A stretch of DNA of 64,000 bases from Novosphingobium sp. G106 (GCF_019075875.1 NZ_JAHOOZ010000001.1:2294001-2358000), one strand, 5' to 3'; positions 7,991 to 16,950 are shown, numbered from the stretch's first letter. Notes: a model not told the origin generated them from the sequence alone. Numbers and translations: made by a program.

Positions 7991-9181
7991 ATGCCTCCCC
8001 CCTCTTTGCATGCCGCTCTCCTTGCCCGCCAGCAGCGCTTGCGTTCGCTCGGCCGCTCGATAGCACGCGCGGCTGTTGTGATGCTCGCCGTGGGCATGTC
8101 GATCATGGCAGCCGATCCTGCCGGTCGGGAACTGTTCGGAGGCGATCCGGAAGGTCTCTATGCCTCGGTACCACCTGAGCTTTTTGCCTACCTGTCCGAT
8201 CACGGCGCTGCGGTGCGCCATAATGCGCCTGGCTGGGGCCACCACGGGGTCACCACGGTTTCGCCCTATGGAATTTATGTCCTGGCGCTTCTGGCCGCGC
8301 ATCTCGCGTTCAAGTGGCTGATCCCTTCGCTCCGCTGGCGCCTGATTTTGCTGTTCACCGGTCCGATCTGGTTTTTCATCGCCTACATCGCGCTCAGCAT
8401 CGTCTCGGGAGGCAATATCGGTGCCGCCACGGTCGTCGCGGTAAGCCTGGTTGGTGGAGGCGCATATTTCTGCCTGCGCGGCGGCGTACTCGATAAAGTC
8501 TGGCGGTTCGCCATGGTCGCCTTTCTGCCGATCGGGCTCTTCGCGGCTACTTCCGGCCTCTATAACCTATTGAACGGTCAAACCGGCGACACGCAATCGC
8601 TGACGGCGCGAAAGGGTGTCGTCAGCGACCGCGATGGGCGACCGCTTGTCCCGCCCGATGGCACGGTCACCGACGATCCTGCCAGGCTCCAGCCCGCGAC
8701 CAAAGCTGAAGGGCAAGTCGCCCGGAGGGACGTGCACAAAGGCTGGGCGACGCCCTATCACCTGCGGCCAGAGACGCTTGCCCAGCCCTTGAGGGACCAG
8801 GCGCACTACCTACTCGCACAGCAAGGCTATATCGCCGACGATGCGCCGCGGACCGCATTCCATCTTCACGCCCTGGCGGGTGCGTGGCGACCCGAGGATT
8901 GGCACACTCGGGGCAGGATTGGCGCAATGGCGGGATGGGTCGCGGCACATGGACAAACTCCAGGGGCGACCGCGGGCCTGATCGCCGATGGAGCCCCTTA
9001 CACCTTGCCGAGATATTATGCTGGCTGGGTACTGCTGGTCCTCGGCTGCCTTGGCGGCACGGCATCGCTTGTTCTTTGCATCTTGTCGGGCCGGCTCGAC
9101 ACCGCGGTCGCGAATGCAGGTGATCGCCGGCCAAACAGAATCCCAGGAACGGAGCCAGCAAATGCCGGCACGCAGCAATGA
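7991..9181 (+). CDS. Polytopic membrane protein with one LAQ-x-GY domain, downstream of telA
   Basis: The ATG at 7991 is preferred over the ATG at 7976, because a good ribosome-binding site (GGAGG, 7978-7982) lies 8 nt before it. The 396-residue protein has hydrophobic helices at about 20-42, 92-110, 114-136, 140-160, 165-187 and 345-370. The polar region before the last helix contains RDQAHYLLAQQGY, then LAGAWRP and RGRIGAMAGW, the same recurring segment as in the other membrane proteins of the locus. The gene starts 59 bp after telA and ends 3 bp before the next start, which fits one operon. No known family recognised. Confidence 0.8.
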   Translation: MPPPSLHAALLARQQRLRSLGRSIARAAVVMLAVGMSIMAADPAGRELFGGDPEGLYASVPPELFAYLSDHGAAVRHNAPGWGHHGVTTVSPYGIYVLALLAAHLAFKWLIPSLRWRLILLFTGPIWFFIAYIALSIVSGGNIGAATVVAVSLVGGGAYFCLRGGVLDKVWRFAMVAFLPIGLFAATSGLYNLLNGQTGDTQSLTARKGVVSDRDGRPLVPPDGTVTDDPARLQPATKAEGQVARRDVHKGWATPYHLRPETLAQPLRDQAHYLLAQQGYIADDAPRTAFHLHALAGAWRPEDWHTRGRIGAMAGWVAAHGQTPGATAGLIADGAPYTLPRYYAGWVLLVLGCLGGTASLVLCILSGRLDTAVANAGDRRPNRIPGTEPANAGTQQ

Positions 9182-9184
9182 CCC

Positions 9185-9367
9185 GTGAGCCAAGCCTACC
9201 ATGAGATGGCAGCTGCAAGCGTGTTCGACAGAATGAGAAATCAAGCCGGCGCGATGAATTCCCTCGCGTCACAGCTGCGAGATCGCTTCGCGAAAGTTCG
9301 CACGGTGTCTTTTGCCTTGCTCGCCGCCGGCGCCGTTCTGTTCGGTTTGGGCCTTGCACAGTTCTGA
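9185..9367 (+). CDS. Small ORF with one membrane helix, probable N-terminal piece of the next gene
   Basis: It encodes 60 residues from a GTG: a polar amphipathic N-terminus and one hydrophobic segment (SFALLAAGAVLFGLGLAQF) that ends at a TGA. The paralogue at 1546-4065 begins with an equivalent polar segment plus helix inside a single reading frame, so this small ORF is probably the missing N-terminus of the following gene, which is in the -1 frame. The heptamer TTTGGGC at 9346-9352 lies just before the stop. It could also be a genuine separate small membrane protein, or the break could be a one-base sequencing deletion. Confidence 0.55.
   Translation: MSQAYHEMAAASVFDRMRNQAGAMNSLASQLRDRFAKVRTVSFALLAAGAVLFGLGLAQF
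9346..9352 (+). other. Candidate -1 ribosomal slippery heptamer T TTG GGC
   Basis: In the frame of the 9185 ORF the heptamer reads T-TTG-GGC, which fits X-XXY-YYZ. A -1 slip here leads directly into the open frame of the 9397-11610 gene and would give a protein of about 808 residues, near the 839 of the paralogue. There is no obvious strong hairpin directly downstream. The match may be chance. Confidence 0.3.
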
Positions 9368-9396
9368 GACCCGTTCTCGCGTACCAGGATCTGGAA

Positions 9397-11610
9397 TTGT
9401 CCAGATCCAACATCGTCGTGGAGCCATCCCTGCCCGTTCGCGAAAGCCTGCGGTGGGGCTTGTTGATCATTGCGCTGGCCGCGGCCTCGATCGCCTGGGG
9501 CTTGAGGCGTCTGACGCGATTGCAGCTATGGTTGATCCTGGCTGCCGGATTCCTCGCAGCGGCTTTCCTGAGCACCCTACTGCTCAAGATTCTGTCGGAA
9601 GGAAATTTGCGCCAAAGTCCGAATGGGGACATTTACGCAGTAGATAAGCCGATCAATCGGCAAATTCCTTGGGACACCTCGCAGCGCACCTGTTCCCCGA
9701 ATGCTTCATTGTCCGATTTTGACCGTGCCAACTGTAAGCGCCGGAGCTTCGAGAACGCCACGGGCCAGCCCGACAAGGCGCAATATGTATTGGCGCAAGA
9801 GAGTTACATCTTGTCCAGCCGCGCGGCACCGGACGAGGTCTTCACAGGCGGACCGATCGATTTTTGCATCCCGTCGATGCATGACGGCGAGATTCACTGC
9901 AATCGCCCCGTCCCTGCAGATTTTACCAACCGGGAAGGCGCATATAATCCGCACGCAACGGGCGCCGCCCTGGCCCGAATGACCGGCCGCTGGTCGCATC
10001 CGGGCTTCAGCGCGCGTGCACGGCTGCGCGCGATGATCGCGCGGGCACATGCCGTCGATCCCGAACTCGATCTCCCTGTGGCCGAGGCCATGGCTGCCTG
10101 GCGCTGGCAGGAGTGGATCACCCGGCTGTCACGTCCGATTTTTCTGACCTTGGGTTTGGTGTTTCTGCTGTTTGGCGCTGCGGGCCTGCGAAGCTTGCGT
10201 GGCCGGCAGCGGAGATTGATCGACCTCGAAGCCTTGGCTTCTCGGCGCGAGCCAGAGCTGGAGCCACCGCCGCGGCGAGGACCAGATGACGCGGTCGCAG
10301 CCCCGTTCAAGGAAAAGGCTGCTGCGCTATCGACTGCGGGTTTGTGGACGAAAAAGCCATTGCCGTTGGTCCATTGGTTCGTTCGAAGGCGCCCTGAACG
10401 CCGGACAGACAACCTGCCTCAGCCTACGATCGACCAGCTGCAAACGCTGCAGCGCAAGGGAAGGAACCTGTTGGCCTGGGCCGGCACATTGCTCAGATTA
10501 ACGGGCTTGGCGATCGCCGCAGCACTGGCCTTTCACACCCCTTCGTTTCCGGGGTTGGACTTGGTTTTTCCGGCCAACGAACCCTTAGTCTATTTTCCGC
10601 AGGAGCTGGCATCCTGGATGAATGCCGTCATTTCGCAATCGTCCCTGCAAATTGACGGGCCGACACAAATGGCGTCCGATGGCATCTTCTATACCGTTTA
10701 CTGGCAGCCACGCGAGTTATTGACTGCGGCCATCGTGCTGTCGCTGGCTCTCGCCGGTTGGCAGTTGGCCGTTCTGCTTCGCAAGAGATGGCCCATGAAG
10801 TGGCCGCTTCATCTTGTCCTTATCCTCGTTTGCAGCGCGCTATCAGCCGTCTGTTTTGCCTCTCCCCTGGTGTCGCTGCTTCCACGGCTTCCAATCAATG
10901 AGCCTGCTATGATGCCTGCCGAGCAGGTGTGGAGCTTTCCGCGCCGGAATGATGACGAAGCTGCTTTTACATCTTTGGACGGCACCGGTTTGTCCCAGCG
11001 GGCTGGCACTGCGCGAGAAAAAGGAACACCCGGAGCGAACCGTTTTGAGCCTTCGTCTGTCGACGGCGGCTCCCCTGCTGAACGCCAATTCTGTCTTGGG
11101 TCGACCCCGCACCGGTTTGATAGGGGTGGACTGCATATGCGCTACGAACCGCGAACAGCTCGGGCAGACGCCGATGGGGCTAGGCAACGATGCGATCTCT
11201 ATATTGAACCTGATGCTCTGCCGCAGGTTGAAGCGGACCAGGCCCACTATGTTCTCGCACAAAAGGCCTATTATTCAGGCGATATTCGGCAGCTCCATGC
11301 CCAGCTTGGCGCAATGACCGGGGTCTGGGCTCCCACCCAACTTCGGCATCGGCTGGCTCTCGCATACCTTCGATCTGAAGTCGGATTGCCCGACGGCAAG
11401 GCATCGCTGGCGGATCTTGCGCGACAGATACAACCGCGTTGGCGCCGCGCTAGCGAAATGCTCACCACCGTTTCTGCGGCGATCCTGCTTTTTCTGTCGT
11501 GCGCCTGTGCAATCATCGGATTGCTTCGGCAGCGAAAGGCGCGGGGCGTGATCATGATTTTGGGACCAGTCTCCAAACCGCCGGCCCAAACGGGAGGAGC
11601 AATCAGTTGA
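9397..11610 (+). CDS. Large polytopic membrane protein with two LAQ-x-AY domains (paralogue of 1546-4065)
   Basis: 737 residues from a TTG codon. The frame is open well upstream of it, so the true N-terminus probably comes from the preceding small ORF by frameshift. Helices lie at about 18-36, 44-64, 246-265, 360-380, 440-458, 470-492 and 690-712. The first half has PDKAQYVLAQESY and MTGRWSHPGFSARARLRAM; the second has ADQAHYVLAQKAYYSGD, MTGVWAP and RHRLALAYLRSEVG. RESLRWGLL aligns with EMLRWGLL of the 839-residue paralogue. This is the last gene of the rightward operon. The function is unknown, but the symmetry with the leftward operon suggests related subunits of one envelope complex. Confidence 0.8.
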   Translation: MSRSNIVVEPSLPVRESLRWGLLIIALAAASIAWGLRRLTRLQLWLILAAGFLAAAFLSTLLLKILSEGNLRQSPNGDIYAVDKPINRQIPWDTSQRTCSPNASLSDFDRANCKRRSFENATGQPDKAQYVLAQESYILSSRAAPDEVFTGGPIDFCIPSMHDGEIHCNRPVPADFTNREGAYNPHATGAALARMTGRWSHPGFSARARLRAMIARAHAVDPELDLPVAEAMAAWRWQEWITRLSRPIFLTLGLVFLLFGAAGLRSLRGRQRRLIDLEALASRREPELEPPPRRGPDDAVAAPFKEKAAALSTAGLWTKKPLPLVHWFVRRRPERRTDNLPQPTIDQLQTLQRKGRNLLAWAGTLLRLTGLAIAAALAFHTPSFPGLDLVFPANEPLVYFPQELASWMNAVISQSSLQIDGPTQMASDGIFYTVYWQPRELLTAAIVLSLALAGWQLAVLLRKRWPMKWPLHLVLILVCSALSAVCFASPLVSLLPRLPINEPAMMPAEQVWSFPRRNDDEAAFTSLDGTGLSQRAGTAREKGTPGANRFEPSSVDGGSPAERQFCLGSTPHRFDRGGLHMRYEPRTARADADGARQRCDLYIEPDALPQVEADQAHYVLAQKAYYSGDIRQLHAQLGAMTGVWAPTQLRHRLALAYLRSEVGLPDGKASLADLARQIQPRWRRASEMLTTVSAAILLFLSCACAIIGLLRQRKARGVIMILGPVSKPPAQTGGAIS

Positions 11611-11777
11611 TGCCGGCGAGATCCCAAAACCGGGATGCGCTATACAGCCAAGGTTGCAGCCAAGAGCGGAGTTAGTGTTCCACTGGCGGCGCGATCTTTT
11701 CTCGTTGGCCGATTCTGGCTCTGGCAACGAGGGAGGTGAACAGAAGGCCGCTTTCAACGGGTCTAAATCGGCCCGCG

Positions 11778-11798
11778 AACGACCGCTTAGTCGGCGGA
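11778..11798. repeat. Copy of dispersed short repeat
   Basis: AACGACCGCTTAGTCGGCGG, one mismatch from the family core. It lies in the 253-bp gap 11611-11863, which is otherwise featureless. Confidence 0.45.
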
Positions 11799-11875
11799 TT
11801 GCGTCCCAGCTGCTTTCTCGACAGCATCTATCGGCGCAACGGGCTGTTAACCATCATCGGGCCATGGCACCAGCT

Positions 11876-12091
11876 ATGGCTGACATTGCATTCTATCTCG
11901 AGCAGGCCACGGCCTGCGCACGCGCCGCCGAGGAAACCAATCTTCCCAGGCTTCAGGAAATGTATCGCTCCGCGCGAACACGCTGGCAGGAGTTGGCTAC
12001 GTCAGAGACTGTCAAAATGAACTATGTCCGAGATGCCGTTTGCGCACGAACGGTATCGTCTGAAGCTCCCATGGCAGGGGTTTCACAATAG
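11876..12091 (+). CDS. Small helical protein (about 71 aa)
   Basis: The frame is open from 11654, but the protein-like part starts at MADIAFYLEQATACARAAEE (ATG 11876; ATG 11864 is equally possible). It resembles the short soluble proteins, common in sphingomonads, of the pattern Y-x-x-Q-A-x-x-x-A-x-x-A...R...W-x-x-x-A, here ending its core with RTRWQELA. No membrane segment. No function is known to me. It stands alone downstream of the TelA locus without a clear ribosome-binding site. Confidence 0.5.
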   Translation: MADIAFYLEQATACARAAEETNLPRLQEMYRSARTRWQELATSETVKMNYVRDAVCARTVSSEAPMAGVSQ

Positions 12092-12224
12092 AATAGCAGC
12101 CGTTCATCCCGAATGATGGTGAGCGGGCGGCGCGGACCGGGCAGAGATATCCGGCGCAACCGCAGATGTCCCGCCGGCAACTCGTGTCGGCGGGACAAAC
12201 ATGGGTGTGATGGGGACTAAGCTC

Positions 12225-12575
12225 TCATCTCGCCGGCACGCCGGCACTCTTGATCATCCGCCAATAGGCGTCGCCTACACGGGAAAACGCCGATGGCGGC
12301 AACCCATGGCCAATGACGTCCTTGAGGATGGCGAGCAAAGCATCGCCAAACTGCGCGACCTCGCTGCGATCGATCAGTTCCGTCAGAGCCGCAGCAGACG
12401 ACGTGTCGCCCCTGAGTTCCGCAATCGTCGCATCGAGCAGCGCGCCCGCGACCGCCGTGAGCGTTTCGGTAGCCGTGCTTCCGTTGGATCGCCCGATCGA
12501 AGAGGCCATGGCCTGGATGACGGGCTCGCGGCTTTTCTCGATTTCGTCCGCAGCGACGGCGTTGATAATAGACAT
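12225..12575 (-). CDS. Hypothetical protein (116 aa)
   Basis: It starts at the ATG at 12575 (MSIINAVAADEIEKSREPV) with a good ribosome-binding site (GAAGGA about 7 nt upstream). It is a soluble, alanine-rich, helical protein. The C-terminal part (ILKDVIGHGLPPSAFSRVGDAYWRMI) has a heme-globin-like look by eye, but I cannot establish a family. It has no close neighbours and is flanked by non-coding DNA on both sides. Confidence 0.6.
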   Translation of the reverse strand: MSIINAVAADEIEKSREPVIQAMASSIGRSNGSTATETLTAVAGALLDATIAELRGDTSSAAALTELIDRSEVAQFGDALLAILKDVIGHGLPPSAFSRVGDAYWRMIKSAGVPAR

Positions 12576-13276
12576 GCAAAATCCTTCGTGTGCCACACGA
12601 TTTGCCCCGTCCACATAAGACGGGGACAAACGGTTCTATTGGGGAAGCAGCCAATTAGGCTGATCCGACGCGGGTGCCCCGATGCGCGGCCGCGATTAGC
12701 TCAGCGGCTCAACGCATCGAGGCCGGGAAGCGCGTCATGAGGCTCCCGGCGTAAAGTTCGCGGCGCAGAAGATCTTGAAGGCAGACCATACCCTGAACAT
12801 AGGGCGCCACGCCCCGTCGGCAAGCTCTGCCGGGATAATTCCAGCCATCGGTCAGTCCATCGTCCGCGATTTAAGCTAAAACGATTGTGGAAGGGTTGTT
12901 GATCCTGATCCACCTAGGTTCGGCAAGGAGCAGATGAACGGATGGCAGATATTGGGGAGCCGTTTTGAACCGCTGAATGTCGGCTATGTTGGCGGGTCCG
13001 CCCACGCCGCTTCCGGCGTCGGTTGGAACGCATCTTAACATCGCTTTATTTGTGGCAATTCCCACGGCTTTCGGATCAATGATTCATCGTGCGATTGGTG
13101 CTCAAAACCGGGCAAGGTTGGTGAAGGGACTGCGATACATACTGGATGGACCGGGCTCCCTGACGTGAATGGAGAGCGGCTGTCAGGTACTTTGAACTGC
13201 CTTCCGACGACTGCTATGTCGGCGAATTCCGCTGCCTTGCCGTTCTTGGAGGTGCGTTATCGCTCGCTCGATGCCT
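12576..13276. other. Non-coding stretch of about 700 bp holding a dispersed repeat
   Basis: No credible gene on either strand. It contains the longer repeat at 12857-12983 and, immediately after it, a TGTCGGC-type motif. A segment resembling a tRNA D-arm (TTAGCTCAGCGG, 12695-12706) has no matching anticodon or T arm. The rest looks like decayed intergenic sequence. Confidence 0.6.
12857..12983. repeat. Copy A of a ~125-bp dispersed repeat (second copy at 28.36 kb)
   Basis: It runs from CCATCGTCC to GCTGAATGTCGGC and matches 28359-28494 at roughly 85-90 percent by eye, including the identical stretch GTTCGGCAAGGAGCAGATGA. On the minus strand it ends in GACGATGGAC, which in copy B is the start codon of a membrane-protein gene. 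Here the frame stops at once (ATG GAC TGA), so this copy carries only the upstream region of that gene. Confidence 0.75.
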
Positions 13277-14254
13277 TTAGGCCAACGCTGAGAGGAAACG
13301 GCGCAACTCTATATAGACCTCTTGATCCTCGGGGCAATTGCCCAATCCCCCTTCGAGCATCGATCCAAATCCACCATGTGGCATGGCCTCGAAGACATGC
13401 AGTTCGGCCGGGACCTTCGCCCGCCTCAATGCCCGGTGGAACCGCACTGTATTCGAGAGAAAAAGATCGCGGGTCCCGCATTGCAGGAACGTCTGCGGAA
13501 ATCCGGCAGAAAGGTCGGCAAATAACGGCGATAACAGCGGGTCGGCCAAATCGTGTCCGCCGGCATAAAGAGAAATGGTATCGGTAAGTCGCGTCCGCAG
13601 CACCGGGTCGATACCCATCAGCGTCTCGAAGCTATCGCCGGATTCGGTCAAATCCACTTCGGGGCTGAGCAATACGACGCCTATGGGCATCGGCAGATCG
13701 AGATCGCGAATGCGCACTGTCATCGCCGCAGCAAGGTTTCCGCCGCCCGACACACCGGCGACGATGACGTCTTCCGGCGCGTGATCCTCGAGCAGGGCTC
13801 GATATGCTGTGACGCAATCGTTGAGAGGGGTCGGAAAAGGAAAGCGCGGAGGCATACGATAATCTAGGCCAATGGTGCGCATCTGAGTGCCTTGCGCAAA
13901 AGATGCCGCCATTGCGCGGCAAACGTCTCCGCCTCCCATGATGAGCGCGCCGCCGTGAAGATAGAGGCAGACCTTGGCACTGCTGAGGGCCTGCGGCACG
14001 ACATCGAAAGCGGCAACGCCGCCCAGCATGACGGGCTCGATGCGTGAATCCTCAGCAGGGCCTGCGAGCATCGAGAGGAGCATGCGGTCGCTGAAAGCGA
14101 TCCGCTCTTCCCACTCCTCGACCGTTTGAGCGGGAGGCGGGGTGGGTACCTCGAGCGCGATCATCGCCAGCAGGCTGTCGCGGGCCGCCGCACTGATCGA
14201 GGCAGGAGGCCGTCTGCCGCGTCGGTCTAGCGGATTTTCGGTTTCGTCCGACAT
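13277..14254 (-). CDS. Alpha/beta hydrolase, HSL-type esterase/lipase
   Basis: 325 residues of the hormone-sensitive-lipase-like family. Visible elements are the oxyanion-hole motif LHGGALIMGGG (usual HGGG), the nucleophile elbow AGVSGGGN (GxSxG), the acid loop GTRDLFLSN and the catalytic histidine AMPHGGFGSM near the C-terminus. It is cytoplasmic, with no signal peptide. A GAGGAA lies about 12 nt before the ATG. It sits 28 bp downstream of a TonB-dependent receptor in the same direction, so the two may be cotranscribed and act on an imported ester. The substrate is not predictable. Confidence 0.85.
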   Translation of the reverse strand: MSDETENPLDRRGRRPPASISAAARDSLLAMIALEVPTPPPAQTVEEWEERIAFSDRMLLSMLAGPAEDSRIEPVMLGGVAAFDVVPQALSSAKVCLYLHGGALIMGGGDVCRAMAASFAQGTQMRTIGLDYRMPPRFPFPTPLNDCVTAYRALLEDHAPEDVIVAGVSGGGNLAAAMTVRIRDLDLPMPIGVVLLSPEVDLTESGDSFETLMGIDPVLRTRLTDTISLYAGGHDLADPLLSPLFADLSAGFPQTFLQCGTRDLFLSNTVRFHRALRRAKVPAELHVFEAMPHGGFGSMLEGGLGNCPEDQEVYIELRRFLSALA

Positions 14255-14282
14255 GTCATCTGGTTCCTCTATTGGACCTGCA

Positions 14283-16832
14283 TCAGAAACTTACGTGGAC
14301 GCGGCCGCCGAACATGCGCGGCTCATTCACTGCCGCCGTTCCGATCCCGAGCGAGGGCAACTGTCCGGAATCGTAAGTGTAGAACTTCCTCTTGGTCACA
14401 TTCGTCGCGAAGAAGCTCAGGTCGATGGGAGAGCCCGCGATCGCCTTCCATTCCAGACTGAGATTCAATAGATTTTGCGGTCCCAGGATGCCGAAATCAC
14501 GCACGACCGGATTGAGGTTTGCATCCAGCACTGTTCCAAAGGCTCCGGTGAGCGTCTGGCGCGAAGCGTAGTTCGACCGCTGGCTATCGGCGTGCGCGAA
14601 GGTTGCGCCAAGGGTGATCCTGCCGATCTTGTCGTCGAGCGGCAGCGTATAGGCGGCAGTGATCGTGAATTTGTTGCGCGGTGACTGCGTGAGCACGTCG
14701 CCCGCTACGATCGCGCTGCTCAACAGATAAGGCTGGCCAGCAGTGTTCGGAAGCACCACGTCCAGGACCTTGGTATTGAGGTAAGCGTAGTTGCCGGAGA
14801 GCGTGAACCCCGCGAATGGAGTGACGCTCGCTTCCAGTTCGACGCCGTAGATGCGAGAGCCGCCGACATTGACGATTCCGACCTGCGGCGGCAGCGTCCC
14901 GGGTACGGCGGGATTGTCGTTGAAATTCACCGACAACTGCTGGTTCGTGAAGTCGTTGTAGAATCCGGTTATGTTGAGGTAGCCCTTGAGTGCGCCCGCG
15001 AAGCTGGCTTTGAGCCCGACCTCGTAGGTGTCCACCTTCTCCGGTTGGTAGTTGGCAAGGTTGCGCGTGAGCACCGCTGAAATGCCGCCCGCCCTGTAGC
15101 CGCGCGAATATTTCGCGAATATCATCGTGTCCGAATTGGGACTGTATTCGAGGTCCACGACCCAAGTGGGCGCTTGCGAGCTTTGCGCGAAATTGATTGT
15201 GCAGTTCGGCAACGCGCTTTCAGCCTGGGCACAGCTCGGCGGCAGTGGCGTGCTGTTGGCGAAAGAGTAGATCAGCGATGAAATACTGACCTTGGTCCGG
15301 TCCCAGGTGTACCTGAAGCCAGCGGTCAACTTCAATGTGTCGGTCAGCGCGTAAGTTCCCTGGCCGTAAAGACCGATGCTGCGGAAGCTGTAATCGTTGG
15401 TGGTGTAGTTCACGGTGCCGACCGAGACCGCTCCAGGTGGCAGTCCGAATCCGAGCCCGGTGAGCACCCCGAGAGGATCCGTGCAACTGCGCGCGACTAT
15501 GTCCGTGCAACTGGCCAGGACACTTGCGTACTGGCCGCTCTGCGCGTTGGGCGTGCTGTTCTCGAAGTATCCGCCCGCCTGCCAAGTCAGCTTGCCGTCG
15601 ACCGCAGATCCCTGAAGCTGCAGTTCGTCGGTAAAGGTGTTCTGATCGACCGTGTGACGGCCTGGAATGTTGACGATGCGAACGAAGGGGAATGCAAGGC
15701 TCGGCAGGCCGCCGGGAAGCAGCCCGGGGATGGCGGACAGAGGCGGCGAGCGGAACGTGCTACCGAACAAGCCGATTTCCGCGTCAAGCTGCAGCCGGCC
15801 ATAGCTCGCGATGTTCTTGACGGTCAGATCATCGCTGGCCCGCCAGGTAGTGGTATTGATGATCTGCCAGTCCCTATTATCCGACCGCGGCGCAGGATTG
15901 TCGGCACGGACATCGTAAAAGCCGTCGCCGTTTGCCTTGGCGAAGCTCAACTGGCCACAGCCGAAACCTCCGAAAGCGAAGGAGGGCGCGCAAGCATAGA
16001 TCTTGGCCAGGTAGCCGTTGGTTTTGGAATTGGTGTAGGTTCCGATCAGATAGTTCTCGAGATCGGGCGTGACATCGACGACGAGGCTGGCGCGCAAGGC
16101 CCAATAGTCGACATTCGCGTAATCTTCGGGGCCAATACCGCTCTTGTTGTGGATATAGCCGTCGCGAACCTGGCGATCGACTCCCAGGCGCAGACGCACG
16201 GTCTCAGCCAGAGGCGCGTTGAGCACTCCCTGGAAGCGGCGCATGGAGTAGTTGCCGACGGATGCCTCGGCGTAGCCTTCGAGCTTGTCCGTCGGTTTGC
16301 GCGGTACCAGCAGCACGGCGCCGCCAGTAGTGTTGCGGCCGAAAAGTGTACCTTGGGGACCCTTCAGGACCTGGACGTTCTGGAGGTCGAAAAAGCGACC
16401 CGGCCCTACGCCCCCGCCACTCGCGAGGCTGCTCTGCGATCCGCGCGGATTGACCACATCGGCAAAATAGACGCCGACCGACGGGCCGGTGTTCGCTTCC
16501 TGGACAAAGCCGCGAATTGCGAAGGTGGCGCGATCAGGACCGTAATTGCTTTGAACGCTGAGTGAGGGCGTATTCGCAGCCAGATCGATGCCGCTTACGA
16601 TGTTCCTGCGCGAAAGTTCATCCTGCGAGAAAACGGTCATCGAGATCGGCACGTCTTGGAGCCGCTCTTCCACCCGGCGCGCGGTGACAATGATATCACC
16701 CGAAGAGCCTTCGCCGCCGGCCTGGCTCTGAACTTGAGCTTGAGCCAGCGCCGGATTCGCAACGGCCAGCGCAACAAGACCACTGACCGAGCACGTCGCG
16801 AAAAGCCCGAGACGTATTGCACATTGACGCAT
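14283..16832 (-). CDS. TonB-dependent outer-membrane receptor (849 aa)
   Basis: It has an N-terminal signal peptide ending near ANPALAQAQ, then a TonB-box-like segment SSGDIIVTARRVEERLQDVP, a plug domain (IRGFVQEANTGPSVGVYFADVV; VQVLKGPQGTLFGRNTTGG) and a beta-barrel ending in the aromatic HVSF. The layout is typical of sphingomonad receptors for plant or aromatic compounds and siderophores; the ligand is unknown. A strong ribosome-binding site (AAGGAGCAGGA) precedes the ATG. It is transcribed divergently from a TetR regulator and followed by an esterase gene, which suggests regulator, transporter and enzyme for one substrate. Confidence 0.92.
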   Translation of the reverse strand: MRQCAIRLGLFATCSVSGLVALAVANPALAQAQVQSQAGGEGSSGDIIVTARRVEERLQDVPISMTVFSQDELSRRNIVSGIDLAANTPSLSVQSNYGPDRATFAIRGFVQEANTGPSVGVYFADVVNPRGSQSSLASGGGVGPGRFFDLQNVQVLKGPQGTLFGRNTTGGAVLLVPRKPTDKLEGYAEASVGNYSMRRFQGVLNAPLAETVRLRLGVDRQVRDGYIHNKSGIGPEDYANVDYWALRASLVVDVTPDLENYLIGTYTNSKTNGYLAKIYACAPSFAFGGFGCGQLSFAKANGDGFYDVRADNPAPRSDNRDWQIINTTTWRASDDLTVKNIASYGRLQLDAEIGLFGSTFRSPPLSAIPGLLPGGLPSLAFPFVRIVNIPGRHTVDQNTFTDELQLQGSAVDGKLTWQAGGYFENSTPNAQSGQYASVLASCTDIVARSCTDPLGVLTGLGFGLPPGAVSVGTVNYTTNDYSFRSIGLYGQGTYALTDTLKLTAGFRYTWDRTKVSISSLIYSFANSTPLPPSCAQAESALPNCTINFAQSSQAPTWVVDLEYSPNSDTMIFAKYSRGYRAGGISAVLTRNLANYQPEKVDTYEVGLKASFAGALKGYLNITGFYNDFTNQQLSVNFNDNPAVPGTLPPQVGIVNVGGSRIYGVELEASVTPFAGFTLSGNYAYLNTKVLDVVLPNTAGQPYLLSSAIVAGDVLTQSPRNKFTITAAYTLPLDDKIGRITLGATFAHADSQRSNYASRQTLTGAFGTVLDANLNPVVRDFGILGPQNLLNLSLEWKAIAGSPIDLSFFATNVTKRKFYTYDSGQLPSLGIGTAAVNEPRMFGGRVHVSF

Positions 16833-16901
16833 TTATCCTGCTCCTTCCCCATTTCCCAATCGCCGCATTCAGAGCTGGCGCTGGGATTTTCGTAGCCTTA
16901 A

Positions 16902-16950
16902 ATGAGAGATTGAATGTCATTTTTATGAGAGTCAAAAACTCATTAATGAG
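16902..16950. promoter_or_regulatory. Candidate operator in the TonB receptor/TetR divergent region
   Basis: Two ATGAGAG direct repeats (16902-16908 and 16925-16931) are followed by a perfect 12-bp palindrome CTCATTAATGAG (16939-16950) in an AT-rich patch between the divergent genes. TetR regulators commonly bind palindromes in such positions. The assignment is by layout. Confidence 0.45.

Noticed and set aside
12694..12708. GATTAGCTCAGCGGC, resembling a tRNA D-arm
   Set aside because: No acceptor, anticodon or T arm can be built around it on either strand.
12701..12913. Short minus-strand frames downstream of repeat copy A
   Set aside because: The start codon shared with the 28.36 kb copy is followed at once by a stop, and the other frames show no conservation or motif that I can see.
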